A stretch of DNA of 64,000 bases from Methylophaga sulfidovorans (GTDB taxonomy: Bacteria; Pseudomonadota; Gammaproteobacteria; Nitrosococcales; Methylophagaceae). Below are positions 40,713 through 49,890 of this stretch, piece by piece. The notes beneath the pieces are model-generated. The model made no database searches. It was not told the DNA's origin and worked only from the letters and a program-made list of their open reading frames with translations. Made by a program: the position numbers and the translations under genes. Location of the stretch: contig NZ_FOSH01000004.1 in the NCBI RefSeq assembly GCF_900114205.1, positions 1 through 64,000 of the forward strand, in the 5' to 3' direction. Each line of letters begins with the position of its first letter. The first letter of the stretch is position 1.

Positions 40713-41195
40713 ATGAAAGGCAGCCCAAAAGTTATTGAATTGCTCAATACGTTACTGGCAGGCGAACTGACCGCTATGGATCAATACTTCATCCACTCCC
40801 GTATGTATGAAGACTGGGGCCTGACTCGCCTCTATAACCGCATTGCTCACGAAATGCAGGACGAAACCGAACACGCCGACCAAATGATCAAACGTATTCT
40901 GTTTCTGGAAGGCATGCCCGATCTGACTCACCGCGAACCACTTAACGTCGGTCACACCGTCAAAGACATGCTGCAAAATGATTTGGACCTCGAATACACC
41001 GTGGTAAAAAATCTTCGTGATGGCATTGCTTTATGTGAAGCAGAAAAAGACTTTGAGACCCGTAAAATGCTTAAGCAACAGCTGGAAGATACCGAACTGG
41101 ATCACACCCACTGGTTAGAACAACAACTGGGGCTGATTGAGAAAATGGGACTGGAAAATTATCTGCAAGCCATGACATTGGCGGAAGCGGAGTAA
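40713..41195 (+). CDS. ftnA: Bacterioferritin-like ferritin lacking the haem ligand (FtnA type)
   Basis: This 160-residue four-helix iron-storage protein aligns without gaps to E. coli Bfr over the first 60 residues. The ferroxidase ligands are all present: Glu18, Tyr25, Glu51, His54, Glu94, Glu128 and His131. The haem-ligating Met52 is replaced by Thr (DETEHAD), as I recall for Pseudomonas FtnA, which also shares the HSRMYEDWG segment. It should therefore oxidise and store iron but not bind haem at the dimer interface unless mixed with a Bfr subunit. No second bacterioferritin gene or bfd is seen nearby. Confidence 0.92.
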   Translation: MKGSPKVIELLNTLLAGELTAMDQYFIHSRMYEDWGLTRLYNRIAHEMQDETEHADQMIKRILFLEGMPDLTHREPLNVGHTVKDMLQNDLDLEYTVVKNLRDGIALCEAEKDFETRKMLKQQLEDTELDHTHWLEQQLGLIEKMGLENYLQAMTLAEAE

Positions 41196-41237
41196 TTGCT
41201 TTAAAGCTATCAAGACAGACTTTCCAAACTCGGTCAT

Positions 41238-41323
41238 TTCGCCTTGGTGGCGAGTCAGGGAAATGCTTGCCCATTTCCCTAACAACCCTAGGGCACCCCA
41301 CAGTGCTGGCCTGCGGCTCCACT
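41238..41323 (+). repeat. 86-bp dispersed hairpin repeat, copy 1
   Basis: This 86-base unit recurs in the same orientation at 43740-43825 with five mismatches. It is built from nested hairpins: TCGCC/GGCGA, AGGGAAATG/CATTTCCCT, and AGTG/CACT. It lies just after the ferritin stop. A weaker tail similarity continues with ACAAAC...ATTTGAAAAACT at about 41347 and 43988. It is non-coding by appearance. Confidence 0.88.
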
Positions 41324-41429
41324 GCGTTGCTCAATTTGTCGTCAGTACAAACAGGAATTTGAAAAACTTCCTTTCTAAGGGTTTATCACCGTAAAAAGTG
41401 GCTTTATTTTGTGCATATATGGACACATA

Positions 41430-41450
41430 TTTGTGTGGTTCACACACAAA
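41430..41450 (-). terminator. Hairpin after the radical SAM gene
   Basis: TTTGTGTG at 41430-41437 pairs with CACACAAA at 41443-41450 directly beside the radical SAM stop codon. There is no long T run on the minus strand (ATATGTG follows), so its role as terminator is uncertain. Confidence 0.4.
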
Positions 41451-42956
41451 CTAAAAGGCGCCTTCAAACTCAATCGCCTTCTCAATTAATGGTTTTCTGT
41501 TAATTGTGTTTGCGACTCTAAGCAAGGCAAATACAGCTATACGATGCTTTAACTCCATATATCTTGAGTTACTATGCTTAAAAAGCCCACTCTCCTCATC
41601 TAATTCACCTAACTTTATATTTTTATATGCTTTCTCTGGAGCCATTTGAAAATAAAATGCTGGTGTACCCGGAATATAAGCAAACCTATTTATAACAACT
41701 CTCTCAATATAAGGCTCATGTTCACGCAAAAAATTTGTAGTCTTTTTAATATCATCAGCTTGCTCATTTCCTTCACCAATAATGCATGTAAGCCTAACAC
41801 TCAGCCCAACGGCATGTGCAGTCTTGATAAACTCAGAGACTCGCTTTAATTTAGTCCCCTTTAGCATGCTGTTAAGCACTTCTTGACTACCGGACTCCAG
41901 CCCCGTCGTTATTCTTACAAGGCCCGCATCGCTCGCTTTTTTTAAATCCACATAGCTCAATCCATTATCTGTTCTGGAATCTACATGAACAGATGCCGTC
42001 CATTTTATATCAGGCAGTTCATGTGAAATTCTTTCTGCGAGACCTTTCCAAACATCAAGGTTCGAATTCAACTTAAGGTCGAGTAAGACAAAGAGATTAG
42101 CTTGATGTCTGTTTCTTTGATATTTCATTTCTGAAATAACATTTTCCAGACTGCGAGAACGATAATTTCGGCCAGCGCTGGTTAAGACATCAGAGCAAAA
42201 TGAACATCGCCCCCATTCACATCCTCTACCGGTCATGATGGGGATTATCTTATTTGGGTATGAACACCAAGGAAAAGCATCAAAAGTTGGGTAAGGGATA
42301 CTATCAAGACTTTCTAGAGGTTTAGCTATATTGCACTGCCCCCTGTCTTCATAAACACCTTGATAATGGCTGATATCATTTCCTAGTAATACATCATCAA
42401 CCATTCTATTGAGAATTGCCTCGGGCTCTCCAGCAAACACCGCAGTGACCCCTCGAATTACAGACCATTTCTCTGCTATCTCGGGAATGACAAAACTATT
42501 CCCACCAATAATAAGCGGTATGTTGTGGTCATCACAGATACCGGCAATCACTGATGTCACATCAAAGTACATGGTATATGCTGATATCAACACGATATCT
42601 GGCTTATGTTTTCTTATCTGTTCTCGGAAGGCAGATACAATTGTTTGTTGAAGTATCGTCTTATCTTTTTTTCTTACATTTTTGATTCTGTCATACAGGA
42701 ATTTAAGGAGTCTATTTTCACTAGTCGCAGCTATGTGATTCAAAAACTTGAGGTAGTGATATCCCCTAGGTTCTTTCACATTCCTTGGAAAACCATGCAC
42801 ACCAAAAAACAATGGCGATAAAACGTCTACCTCAGCACCATTATTTTTCAATATTGAACTCAAGTAACCGACTGATAGCGTTGGATACCGGGAAAAGTTA
42901 TTCAAATCTACAATCAAAACATGATGTTTAGCTTGGTCTGCTTTATTCGACTTCAT
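41451..42956 (-). CDS. B12-binding-domain radical SAM protein
   Basis: This 501-residue protein has an N-terminal cobalamin-binding-like Rossmann domain (about 10-215, with VLISAYTMYF and PLIIGGNSF) and a radical SAM TIM barrel (about 235-440). The cluster motif is GRGCEWGRCSFC, with Cys246, Cys251 and Cys254, i.e. C-x4-C-x2-C rather than the usual C-x3-C-x2-C. ATG 42956 is chosen because AAGGAG lies 5 bases before it. Such enzymes often methylate or rearrange unreactive carbons. No precursor peptide, transporter or tailoring gene is adjacent. Its position between two copies of an 86-bp repeat suggests acquisition. Confidence 0.86.
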   Translation of the reverse strand: MKSNKADQAKHHVLIVDLNNFSRYPTLSVGYLSSILKNNGAEVDVLSPLFFGVHGFPRNVKEPRGYHYLKFLNHIAATSENRLLKFLYDRIKNVRKKDKTILQQTIVSAFREQIRKHKPDIVLISAYTMYFDVTSVIAGICDDHNIPLIIGGNSFVIPEIAEKWSVIRGVTAVFAGEPEAILNRMVDDVLLGNDISHYQGVYEDRGQCNIAKPLESLDSIPYPTFDAFPWCSYPNKIIPIMTGRGCEWGRCSFCSDVLTSAGRNYRSRSLENVISEMKYQRNRHQANLFVLLDLKLNSNLDVWKGLAERISHELPDIKWTASVHVDSRTDNGLSYVDLKKASDAGLVRITTGLESGSQEVLNSMLKGTKLKRVSEFIKTAHAVGLSVRLTCIIGEGNEQADDIKKTTNFLREHEPYIERVVINRFAYIPGTPAFYFQMAPEKAYKNIKLGELDEESGLFKHSNSRYMELKHRIAVFALLRVANTINRKPLIEKAIEFEGAF

Positions 42957-43304
42957 GCAATCTCCTTTTGAACTCATCCCCAAGTCGCTAATGCACTGCA
43001 AACATTAACTTTAATTTACACTAAAATGTATTTCATAAGGCCAGAAGATTTTTCCTAATATGCTGGAAGTGACCAGTCAGCTACTGTTTTAAATGAAAAT
43101 AGATTATTTCTGCAAGTTCGATGTGCTATTGCACTTTTTTACTAATGCATTCCCTCTGACACTAGCGGACTGATTAGAAATATTTCTCAACCTAACCTAC
43201 TACTTGAAAACCACACCATTAACCCCATTTAACTCTCACCAAACTGCAACAAGCAGTGTTACTAATACCACTAAATAACAGCCACAAAACTAAACGAAGA
43301 AACC
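42957..43304. other. Gene-free AT-rich intergenic region
   Basis: These 348 bases separate two divergent genes, radical SAM and DUF1820, and presumably hold both promoters. No clear -35/-10 pair, operator or repeat was recognised. Confidence 0.5.
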
Positions 43305-43631
43305 ATGAGCAAACAAGAACTCTTATACCGTGTCGAATTCATCCAAGCCGGCCAACGTTACGAACTCTATGCCCGCGAGCTCAGCCAAGGCGGCTTATTT
43401 GGTTTTATCGAAATCGGCGACTTCGTTTGGGATACCCACACCTCGGTGGTATTAGACCCCAGCCACGAAAAACTCAAAGACGAGTTTACTGATGTAACCC
43501 GCACCTATATTCCTATGCATGCGGTATTAAGAATTGATTCTGTCACCAAAAAAGGCTTAGCCAAAATCACCGAATTTGATGGCAAAGTGACCCACTTCCC
43601 CAGCCCGATTTATACACCAACCAATAAATAG
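43305..43631 (+). CDS. DUF1820-family protein
   Basis: This 108-residue soluble protein matches the gammaproteobacterial DUF1820 family from the start: LYRVEFIQAGQRYELYARELSQGGLFGFIEIGDFVW. A later YIPMHAVLRIDSV segment and a final TEFDGKVTHFP also match. It is predicted to be mostly beta-strand. The function is unknown, although the family is strongly conserved in length. GAAGAAACC precedes the ATG. It lies at the edge of the hairpin-repeat region and has no obvious partner. Confidence 0.88.
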   Translation: MSKQELLYRVEFIQAGQRYELYARELSQGGLFGFIEIGDFVWDTHTSVVLDPSHEKLKDEFTDVTRTYIPMHAVLRIDSVTKKGLAKITEFDGKVTHFPSPIYTPTNK

Positions 43632-43648
43632 AGTTGCTTAAAAAAAAT

Positions 43649-43727
43649 GTAGGTTGGGTTGAACCTGTGAAACCCAACAATCCTCTGTCTTGATATATGT
43701 TGGGTTTCGTTCCTCTACCCAACCTAC
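43649..43727. repeat. GTTGGGTT-type inverted repeats, copy 1
   Basis: GTAGGTTGGGTT at 43649-43660 faces AACCCAAC at 43671-43678. A second unit, 43699-43727, reads GTTGGGTTTCGTTCCT then TACCCAACCTAC. The 29-base unit recurs at 44230-44258 with one mismatch. Similar GTTGGGTTTCG...CCCAACCTAC repeats are, from memory, common in many bacterial genomes. Confidence 0.8.
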
Positions 43728-43739
43728 ACGTGTCATTAT

Positions 43740-43825
43740 TTCGCCTTGATGGCGAGTTAGGGAAATGCATGCCCATTTCCCTAACAACCCTAGGGCACCC
43801 CACCGTACTGGCCTGCGGCTCCACT
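43740..43825 (+). repeat. 86-bp dispersed hairpin repeat, copy 2
   Basis: This is the second copy of the unit at 41238-41323, same orientation and length, 81 of 86 bases identical by eye. The stems TCGCC/GGCGA and AGGGAAATG/CATTTCCCT are kept. The two copies bracket the radical SAM and DUF1820 genes. Confidence 0.88.
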
Positions 43826-44044
43826 CGTCATAACATTGATTCAGGCGGTCGGCTAAAACTCGCTTCGCTCACAAATTTGTCGGGAACAAATTTGGACGCC
43901 GGAGGCGCCCAAAGGGTGAGTGGCATGGATGCCACGAATCAAACACTAGCCTCCCTCAGACCTGAATAAATGTCATTCCTCATCATCACAAACGGAGATT
44001 TGAAAAACTCCCAACCTTCCCGTCTATTGCCGCCAAAAATTAGG

Positions 44045-44189
44045 CTTGTTTGATGGATTAAGTGGTCGAGTGTTTGAGCGTTAGCGAGTTTTCGACCACG
44101 CCATCAAACAAGGTTAATTTTTGGATGAAGGCAATATCGGGTGCCCTTTTGTTTGGTTCGTTTATTTTGGGCATGCAAAATAAATGAAC
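44045..44189. repeat. Two-hairpin repeat unit, copy A
   Basis: The outer stem is CTTGTTTGATGG (44045-44056) with CCATCAAACAAG (44101-44112). An inner stem GTGGTCGA/TCGACCAC encloses GAGTGTTTGAGCGTTAGCGA. A second hairpin at 44156-44189 begins GTTCGTTTATTTT and ends AAATAAATGAAC. Copy B at 44381 has the same plan and spacing with different stem sequences. Confidence 0.8.
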
Positions 44190-44229
44190 GCCCTGCGGCA
44201 GCATGTGATTTTAAATCAAGAAACTACCC

Positions 44230-44258
44230 GTTGGGTTTCGTTCCTCAACCCAACCTAC
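44230..44258. repeat. GTTGGGTT-type inverted repeat, copy 2
   Basis: This 29-base unit begins GTTGGGTTTCGTTCCTCA and ends ACCCAACCTAC, one mismatch from 43699-43727. Its ends are partly complementary (GTTGGGTT with AACCCAAC). Confidence 0.8.
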
Positions 44259-44380
44259 CGTGCTGACCAATCATGATCCAGATAAACCTCCGCTACTCAT
44301 CAGCACAAACGGGGGGATTTTGGGAGCAGTATCTGAGTCTGGAAAGTATTGAAGCACCCTTTGCGAAGCCGAGCATCGGA

Positions 44381-44526
44381 AATCAGTTTGGATCAAACAC
44401 GACGAGTGTCTGAGCGCAGCGAGTTTTCGTCGTGTTACAAACTGATTGAGAAGCGCAGGGAACCCGATAGGGCAAGCTTTGGGCTGGCCTTTTTTGGTTC
44501 GTTTTTTGGCCACGCAAAAAATGAAC
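44381..44526. repeat. Two-hairpin repeat unit, copy B
   Basis: The outer stem is AATCAGTTTG (44381-44390) with CAAACTGATT (44438-44447). The inner stem ACACGACGA/TCGTCGTGT encloses GTGTCTGAGCGCAGCGAG, nearly the same core as copy A. A second hairpin at 44497-44526 runs from GTTCGTTTTTTG to AAAAAATGAAC. Stems differ from copy A but stay paired, which implies selection for structure or a flexible target arm. Confidence 0.8.
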
Positions 44527-44612
44527 GCCCCAGCGGCAGCTTGTGAAGTTGAAAAAGATAATGGTTCTAATAGTTTTTACACTGACCCTAAATATTCTAT
44601 TGATTTCATAAG

Positions 44613-44642
44613 TTGCTGAATTCAGAGTATATCCGGTATAAT
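44613..44642 (+). promoter_or_regulatory. Sigma-70-type promoter of the DUF4065 pair
   Basis: TTGCTG at 44613-44618 and TATAAT at 44637-44642 are separated by 18 bases, a near-consensus promoter. It lies 43 bases upstream of the first gene and just after the repeat region. Confidence 0.72.
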
Positions 44643-44653
44643 TTAGAGTTAAG

Positions 44654-44670
44654 TGATGAATAAATCATCA
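44654..44670. promoter_or_regulatory. Palindromic candidate operator of the DUF4065 pair
   Basis: TGATGA and TCATCA form a perfect 6-5-6 inverted repeat between the -10 box and the GGGGAGA ribosome site. This is a typical place for autoregulation of a toxin-antitoxin operon. Confidence 0.6.
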
Positions 44671-44684
44671 TTTGGGGAGAATGG

Positions 44685-45254
44685 ATGTTAGACCCAGCGA
44701 CAATATCTTCTGCTCTTTTGCAAAAAGCTTCAGAGCGTAACCTTTCTGTTTCGAATCTCAAATTACAGAAACTTGCTTACTATTGCCAAGGCTATTATTT
44801 AGCTACGACGGGGGAGCCTATGTTTTCTGATAGAATTGAAGCGTGGGATCATGGCCCTGTGGTTCCCTCCCTATATCACACATATAAAATCTATGGTTCC
44901 ACTTATATACCGAGCAGTAATCATCAACATGTAGAGTTAGCAACACTCCCAAAAATGGTCATAGATATTATTGATTTTGTTCTGGATAAATGGGGTAACA
45001 AAGGTGCTTGGTTTTTACGAAACCAAACTCATCAAGAAGCACCATGGAGAGAACATTATAATGAAGAAACCGAACAGGTTGATGGCGATGAAATTACCCA
45101 TGATCAAATGCGCAGTTTCTTTATCAAACAAATTAGTGAAATTCAAGATACACAATTATCATCGGTGCTTGATAGTGTAGATACTTCTTTTATTTCAGTA
45201 CCAGATGACATATCAACGGAAGATGAGTTTTACAAATGGATTCAAGCCCAGTAG
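44685..45254 (+). CDS. DUF4065 (Panacea / SocA-like) antitoxin-type protein
   Basis: This 189-residue protein has the Panacea (DUF4065) domain over about 5-150. Diagnostic stretches are SNLKLQKLAYYCQGYYLATTG near 22-42, EAWDHGPVVPSLYHTYKIYG near 52-71, and an acidic C-terminal part. The family includes the phage GepA-like and Caulobacter SocA proteins and the Panacea antitoxins, which neutralise very different toxins. The downstream gene overlaps it by 19 bases. GGGGAGA precedes ATG 44685. The promoter and operator above suggest a self-contained operon. The antitoxin role is inferred from family and context. Confidence 0.88.
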   Translation: MLDPATISSALLQKASERNLSVSNLKLQKLAYYCQGYYLATTGEPMFSDRIEAWDHGPVVPSLYHTYKIYGSTYIPSSNHQHVELATLPKMVIDIIDFVLDKWGNKGAWFLRNQTHQEAPWREHYNEETEQVDGDEITHDQMRSFFIKQISEIQDTQLSSVLDSVDTSFISVPDDISTEDEFYKWIQAQ

Positions 45255-45676
45255 CCCAGCATAGAGTAAATTTCACAAATAAATCACTAGCTGAACTCAA
45301 GTCTATGGATGAAAATGTCACAAAGGCATTGTTTAAGAATTTCATTTTACCAATCAAAAATGGCCATAGACCACCCCATGACCTTCAAGGTAAGTACAAA
45401 CCTAGTTGGGAAATGCCATTTGTAAACTCGCCGATGAGAGAAGCATTTATGCAACAATCAAAAGCTCTCAATCTATTTCACTATCATTTCGGTTATATGT
45501 TTTATAGAAGTGGAAATGACCCTCATTACCCAGGGGATATTTCTGACGGAATTATTCACACTCAAGTTATTTGTGAGCCTAGCATCGTCTCTCATAATAT
45601 TTTGCAGGTCTGCCTTGAGCACCCATCCCCTTTCAAACAACCATTTGAAAGGGTTAATGACGAGCTCGCTGCATAA
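45236..45676 (+). CDS. Candidate toxin partner of the DUF4065 protein
   Basis: This 146-residue basic protein starts at ATG 45236, inside the last codons of the DUF4065 gene. It was not recognised. It begins with VNFTNKSLAELKSMD, a pattern loosely like the first strand and helix of RelE-type ribonucleases. A middle KNGHRPPHDLQGKYKPSW stretch and His-rich FHYHFGYMFYRSG follow. The size, overlap and order match known Panacea toxin-antitoxin operons, so it is the likely toxin, but no catalytic motif can be named with confidence. It converges on glmU with 14 bases between stops. Confidence 0.65.
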   Translation: MDSSPVAQHRVNFTNKSLAELKSMDENVTKALFKNFILPIKNGHRPPHDLQGKYKPSWEMPFVNSPMREAFMQQSKALNLFHYHFGYMFYRSGNDPHYPGDISDGIIHTQVICEPSIVSHNILQVCLEHPSPFKQPFERVNDELAA

Positions 45677-45690
45677 AAGGGTTTTCTTGA

Positions 45691-47055
45691 TTACTTCTTC
45701 TTAACCGGCCTCTGCCACCCACTAACCGTCTTCTGCTTAGACACCGTCAACGTTAACTCACCAGCAGGAGCATCCTTCCGAATAGTCGAACCAGCCCCAA
45801 TAGTAGCCCCATCCTCAACCGTCACCGGCGCGACCAACTGCGTATCCGACCCCACAAACACTCGATCACCAATTACAGTACGGTGTTTATTGGCTCCATC
45901 ATAATTGCAGGTAATCGTACCGGCACCAATGTTCACATCAGCCCCCATATCGGTATCACCAATATAGCTTAAATGATTGATTTTAGAACCTAATCCGATA
46001 TTGGCATTTTTAATTTCTACAAAGTTACCGACTTTAGATTTAGCGGCTAAATGACTACCTGGACGTAAGCGAGCATAAGGTCCAACGGAACAGTTAGCAC
46101 CCACTTTGGCATTTTCAATAATGCTATTAGGCAGAATTTCAGCACCTTCATGAATCACGCTATTGATGATGATACAGTTAGCACCAATCGTGACATCATT
46201 AGCCAGCGTATTATTGCCTTCAAAAATCACATTCACATCAACGGTAATGTCTTGTCCAACCGTCAGTTCACCACGAATATCGACACGAGCAGGATCACGC
46301 ATGGTGACACCAGCCATCATCAAGTCAGTGGCTTGTTTCTGCTGGTAATAACTTTCCAGCTCAGCGAGTTGGACGCGGTTGTTAACGCCTGCAACTTCCT
46401 GCTCATCCTCACAAGTAATCGAATCAATATCTATACCTTCTTCAACGGCTTTAGCTATCAAATCTGTGAGGTAATATTCGCCTTGGGCATTATGGTTATC
46501 GAGTTGAGACAACGCCCCGTTTAACCATTTTGTTGGGATGCACATAATGCCAGTATTCACTTCGTTGATTTCACGTGTTTCTTCGTTGGCGTCTTTTTCT
46601 TCGGTAATCATCAGCATACGGCCTGTGACATCTCGCACGATACGGCCATAGCCAGTTGGGTCATCAAGAATCGTTGTTAACACTTTCAGACCGCTGGTAT
46701 CTCCCTCATGAATCAATGCTTCAAGTGTGTCTTTTTCGATCAGTGGTACATCACCATATAACACCAAGACTTGGTCACTGTCCTGATAAAAGGCTTTGGC
46801 TTGCTCTACAGCATGACCTGTCCCCTTTTGCTCTAGCTGCATAGCGGTATCAATACCTTGCTGTTCGAGATAAGGCACCACTTCGTCGGCACCACTGCCA
46901 CACACCACAGCAAGTTGGCTGGGATTGAGTTGTTTAGCGGTATCAATCACGTGTTGCAGTAAAGGTTTATTAGCGAGTGTGTGCATGACTTTGGGTTTAG
47001 CGGATTTCATGCGGGTGCCTTTACCGGCAGCGAGGATGATAATGCTCAGGCTCAT
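45691..47055 (-). CDS. glmU: Bifunctional GlmU, UDP-GlcNAc synthesis
   Basis: This 454-residue enzyme is close to the E. coli 456. The N-terminal pyrophosphorylase (about 1-228) has LAAGKGTRMKS and LYGDVPLI; the C-terminal left-handed beta-helix acetyltransferase (about 250-454) has GPYARLRPGS, NFVEIKNA, HLSYIGD and GAGTITCNYDG. It turns glucosamine-1-phosphate into UDP-N-acetylglucosamine for peptidoglycan and LPS. ATG 47055 is used because similarity starts with MSLSIIILAAGKG; the frame extends to 47100 but without a family match. It follows the atp operon after a terminator at 47106. Confidence 0.97.
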   Translation of the reverse strand: MSLSIIILAAGKGTRMKSAKPKVMHTLANKPLLQHVIDTAKQLNPSQLAVVCGSGADEVVPYLEQQGIDTAMQLEQKGTGHAVEQAKAFYQDSDQVLVLYGDVPLIEKDTLEALIHEGDTSGLKVLTTILDDPTGYGRIVRDVTGRMLMITEEKDANEETREINEVNTGIMCIPTKWLNGALSQLDNHNAQGEYYLTDLIAKAVEEGIDIDSITCEDEQEVAGVNNRVQLAELESYYQQKQATDLMMAGVTMRDPARVDIRGELTVGQDITVDVNVIFEGNNTLANDVTIGANCIIINSVIHEGAEILPNSIIENAKVGANCSVGPYARLRPGSHLAAKSKVGNFVEIKNANIGLGSKINHLSYIGDTDMGADVNIGAGTITCNYDGANKHRTVIGDRVFVGSDTQLVAPVTVEDGATIGAGSTIRKDAPAGELTLTVSKQKTVSGWQRPVKKK

Positions 47056-47105
47056 AGGGTGTTCCGTATTTGTGATAATGGGGTTAAGTTTAGCAGACAA
47101 TAGAT

Positions 47106-47138
47106 AAAAAAAAGGCCGTCACGAAGACAGCCTTTTTT
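47106..47138 (-). terminator. Terminator of the atp operon
   Basis: On the minus strand AAGGCTGTC-TTCGT-GACGGCCTT forms the stem (one G-T pair), followed by eight T. It lies just after atpC and before glmU. Confidence 0.92.
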
Positions 47139-47156
47139 ATTTTTCACAGTGAAAGA

Positions 47157-47585
47157 CTAACGTCCTTTACTGCTCGATCTCAGTCGCTCGATTGCACGCA
47201 GTTGCGCCATTGCTTCAGCCAGTTCTTTCTGAGCTTCTGCAAAGTCGCGTTTCGCTGAGCCGTCTTTGATCGCTTTTTCTGCATCTGCTTTCGCTTGTAA
47301 TGCAGCAGCTTCATCAACGTCCGCAGCGCGTAATGCGGTGTCAGCCAACACAGTAATAACGTGTGGCTGAACTTCCAGCATTCCGCCAGAAACATAATAC
47401 TGTTCTTCTTCGCCGTTCTCTTTTAAGACACGAACTTCACCTGGTTTAAGGCGAGTCAGCATAGGTGTGTGGCGTGGGTAAATACCCACTTCACCCATCA
47501 CAGCTGATGCAAAGACGGCTTGTGCCAGACCTGAAAAGATCTGATTCTCTGCGCTTACGATATCAACATGGATAGTCATAGCCAT
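47157..47585 (-). CDS. atpC: ATP synthase epsilon subunit
   Basis: This 142-residue F1 central-stalk subunit has an N-terminal beta-sandwich (about 1-87, with [21 protein letters not shown] and PGEVRV) and a C-terminal two-helix hairpin (about 90-138). The hairpin can insert in F1 and inhibit ATP hydrolysis. GGGAGGTAAAC precedes ATG 47585. It is the last gene of the operon, 17 bases after atpD, and is followed by the terminator at 47106. Confidence 0.97.
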   Translation of the reverse strand: MAMTIHVDIVSAENQIFSGLAQAVFASAVMGEVGIYPRHTPMLTRLKPGEVRVLKENGEEEQYYVSGGMLEVQPHVITVLADTALRAADVDEAAALQAKADAEKAIKDGSAKRDFAEAQKELAEAMAQLRAIERLRSSSKGR

Positions 47586-47602
47586 GTTTACCTCCCAGGG
47601 GA

Positions 47603-49000
<1,398 letters not shown>

Positions 49001-49009
49001 CTATATCAG

Positions 49010-49876
49010 TTATACCGCAGCGGCACCTGCAACAATCTCGGAGATCTCTTGCGTAATCGCAGCTTGTCGAGCTTTGTTGTAAACCAATTGCAAGTCATCA
49101 ATAAGATCACCTGCATTGTCGCTCGCATTTTTCATTGCGATCATTCGAGACGCTTGCTCACAGGCAATATTCTCGACAACACCTTGGTAAACTAATGATT
49201 CGATGTAACGAACGAGCAGGTCGTCAAGTACATCTTTTGCATCAGGTTCGTAAATGTAATCCCAGTGATGGGAAAGCTCTTCGCTCGGCTTCTCAGGCTT
49301 GGCCGGTAACAACCGTACAATTTTGTTTTCCTGAGTCATGGTATTCACGAACTCATTGTAAACAAAATATAGGCTGTCAATCTGACCTTCGTTGTAAGCA
49401 TCCAGCATAACCTTAACAGTACCAATCAAGTCATGCACTTGTGGCGCATCACCTAATTGCACTTTCTGACTGACAAGGTTGACGGGCAATCTTTTTAAGA
49501 AAGTCGATGCTTTCTGTCCAATAGCACAGACATCCACTTCCAGACCTGCATCTGATTTTGCTTTAATATCTTTCAAAACCGTTTTAAACAGGTTGTTATT
49601 AAGACCGCCACAAAGTCCACGATCAGACGAGACGATAATGTAACCAACACGTTTCGTTTCTTCACGATCCTGTAAGTACGGATGTTTGTACTCAGGATGT
49701 GCAAACGCTAAATGCTGAATAACGTTGTAAATCTTGTCTGCATAGGGACGTGTCGCTGCCATGCGATCTTGAGCCTTACGCATTTTACTCGCAGCAACCA
49801 TCTCCATCGCAGAGGTAATTTTCTGCGTATTTTTGATGCTGCCAATTTGAGTCCGTATCTCTTTACCGCTAGCCAT
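49010..49876 (-). CDS. atpG: ATP synthase gamma subunit
   Basis: This 288-residue rotor shaft subunit begins with the coiled-coil helix [34 protein letters not shown]. The central Rossmann-like part contains [14 protein letters not shown], and the C-terminal helix ends with [21 protein letters not shown]. It couples Fo rotation to F1 catalysis. The length equals that of other gammaproteobacteria. It lies 14 bases after atpA and 30 bases before atpD. Confidence 0.98.
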   Translation of the reverse strand: MASGKEIRTQIGSIKNTQKITSAMEMVAASKMRKAQDRMAATRPYADKIYNVIQHLAFAHPEYKHPYLQDREETKRVGYIIVSSDRGLCGGLNNNLFKTVLKDIKAKSDAGLEVDVCAIGQKASTFLKRLPVNLVSQKVQLGDAPQVHDLIGTVKVMLDAYNEGQIDSLYFVYNEFVNTMTQENKIVRLLPAKPEKPSEELSHHWDYIYEPDAKDVLDDLLVRYIESLVYQGVVENIACEQASRMIAMKNASDNAGDLIDDLQLVYNKARQAAITQEISEIVAGAAAV

Positions 49877-49890
49877 GACTTATGCTCCGA

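Larger units (their letters stand above)
43632..44684. other. Non-coding region packed with hairpin repeats
   Basis: This 1053-base stretch contains no credible gene. It holds two GTAGGTTGGGTT-type repeats, the second copy of the 86-bp repeat, and two related long-stem units at 44045 and 44381. Further small palindromes include CAAATTTGT/ACAAATTTG near 43879 and GTGGCA/TGCCAC near 43920. The region ends with the promoter of the toxin-antitoxin pair. Open frames here are translations of the repeats. Confidence 0.75.

Noticed and set aside
41071-41334. Minus-strand frame across the ferritin end and repeat copy 1
   Set aside because: It shares its N-terminal peptide with a frame at 43567-43824 only because both translate the 86-bp repeat; it overlaps ftnA and has no ribosome site.
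43256-43492. 78-residue frame overlapping the DUF1820 start
   Set aside because: It is the +1-type shadow frame of the DUF1820 gene, Arg/Pro/His-rich and with no independent support.
43567-43824. Minus-strand frame across repeat copy 2
   Set aside because: Same repeat translation as above, overlapping the DUF1820 gene.
44271-44513. 80-residue minus-strand frame beginning MAKKRTKKG
   Set aside because: It translates the two-hairpin repeat unit; low-complexity start and stem-loop DNA indicate a spurious frame.
43632-44570. Possible CRISPR array
   Set aside because: Repeats are of several kinds, differ in length and are not regularly spaced by unique spacers; no cas genes are present.
46565-46585. 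CACGTG with flanking TTTC as a parS site
   Set aside because: Only one half agrees with the TGTTTCACGTGAAACA consensus, and it lies inside glmU; other CACGTG sites are worse.
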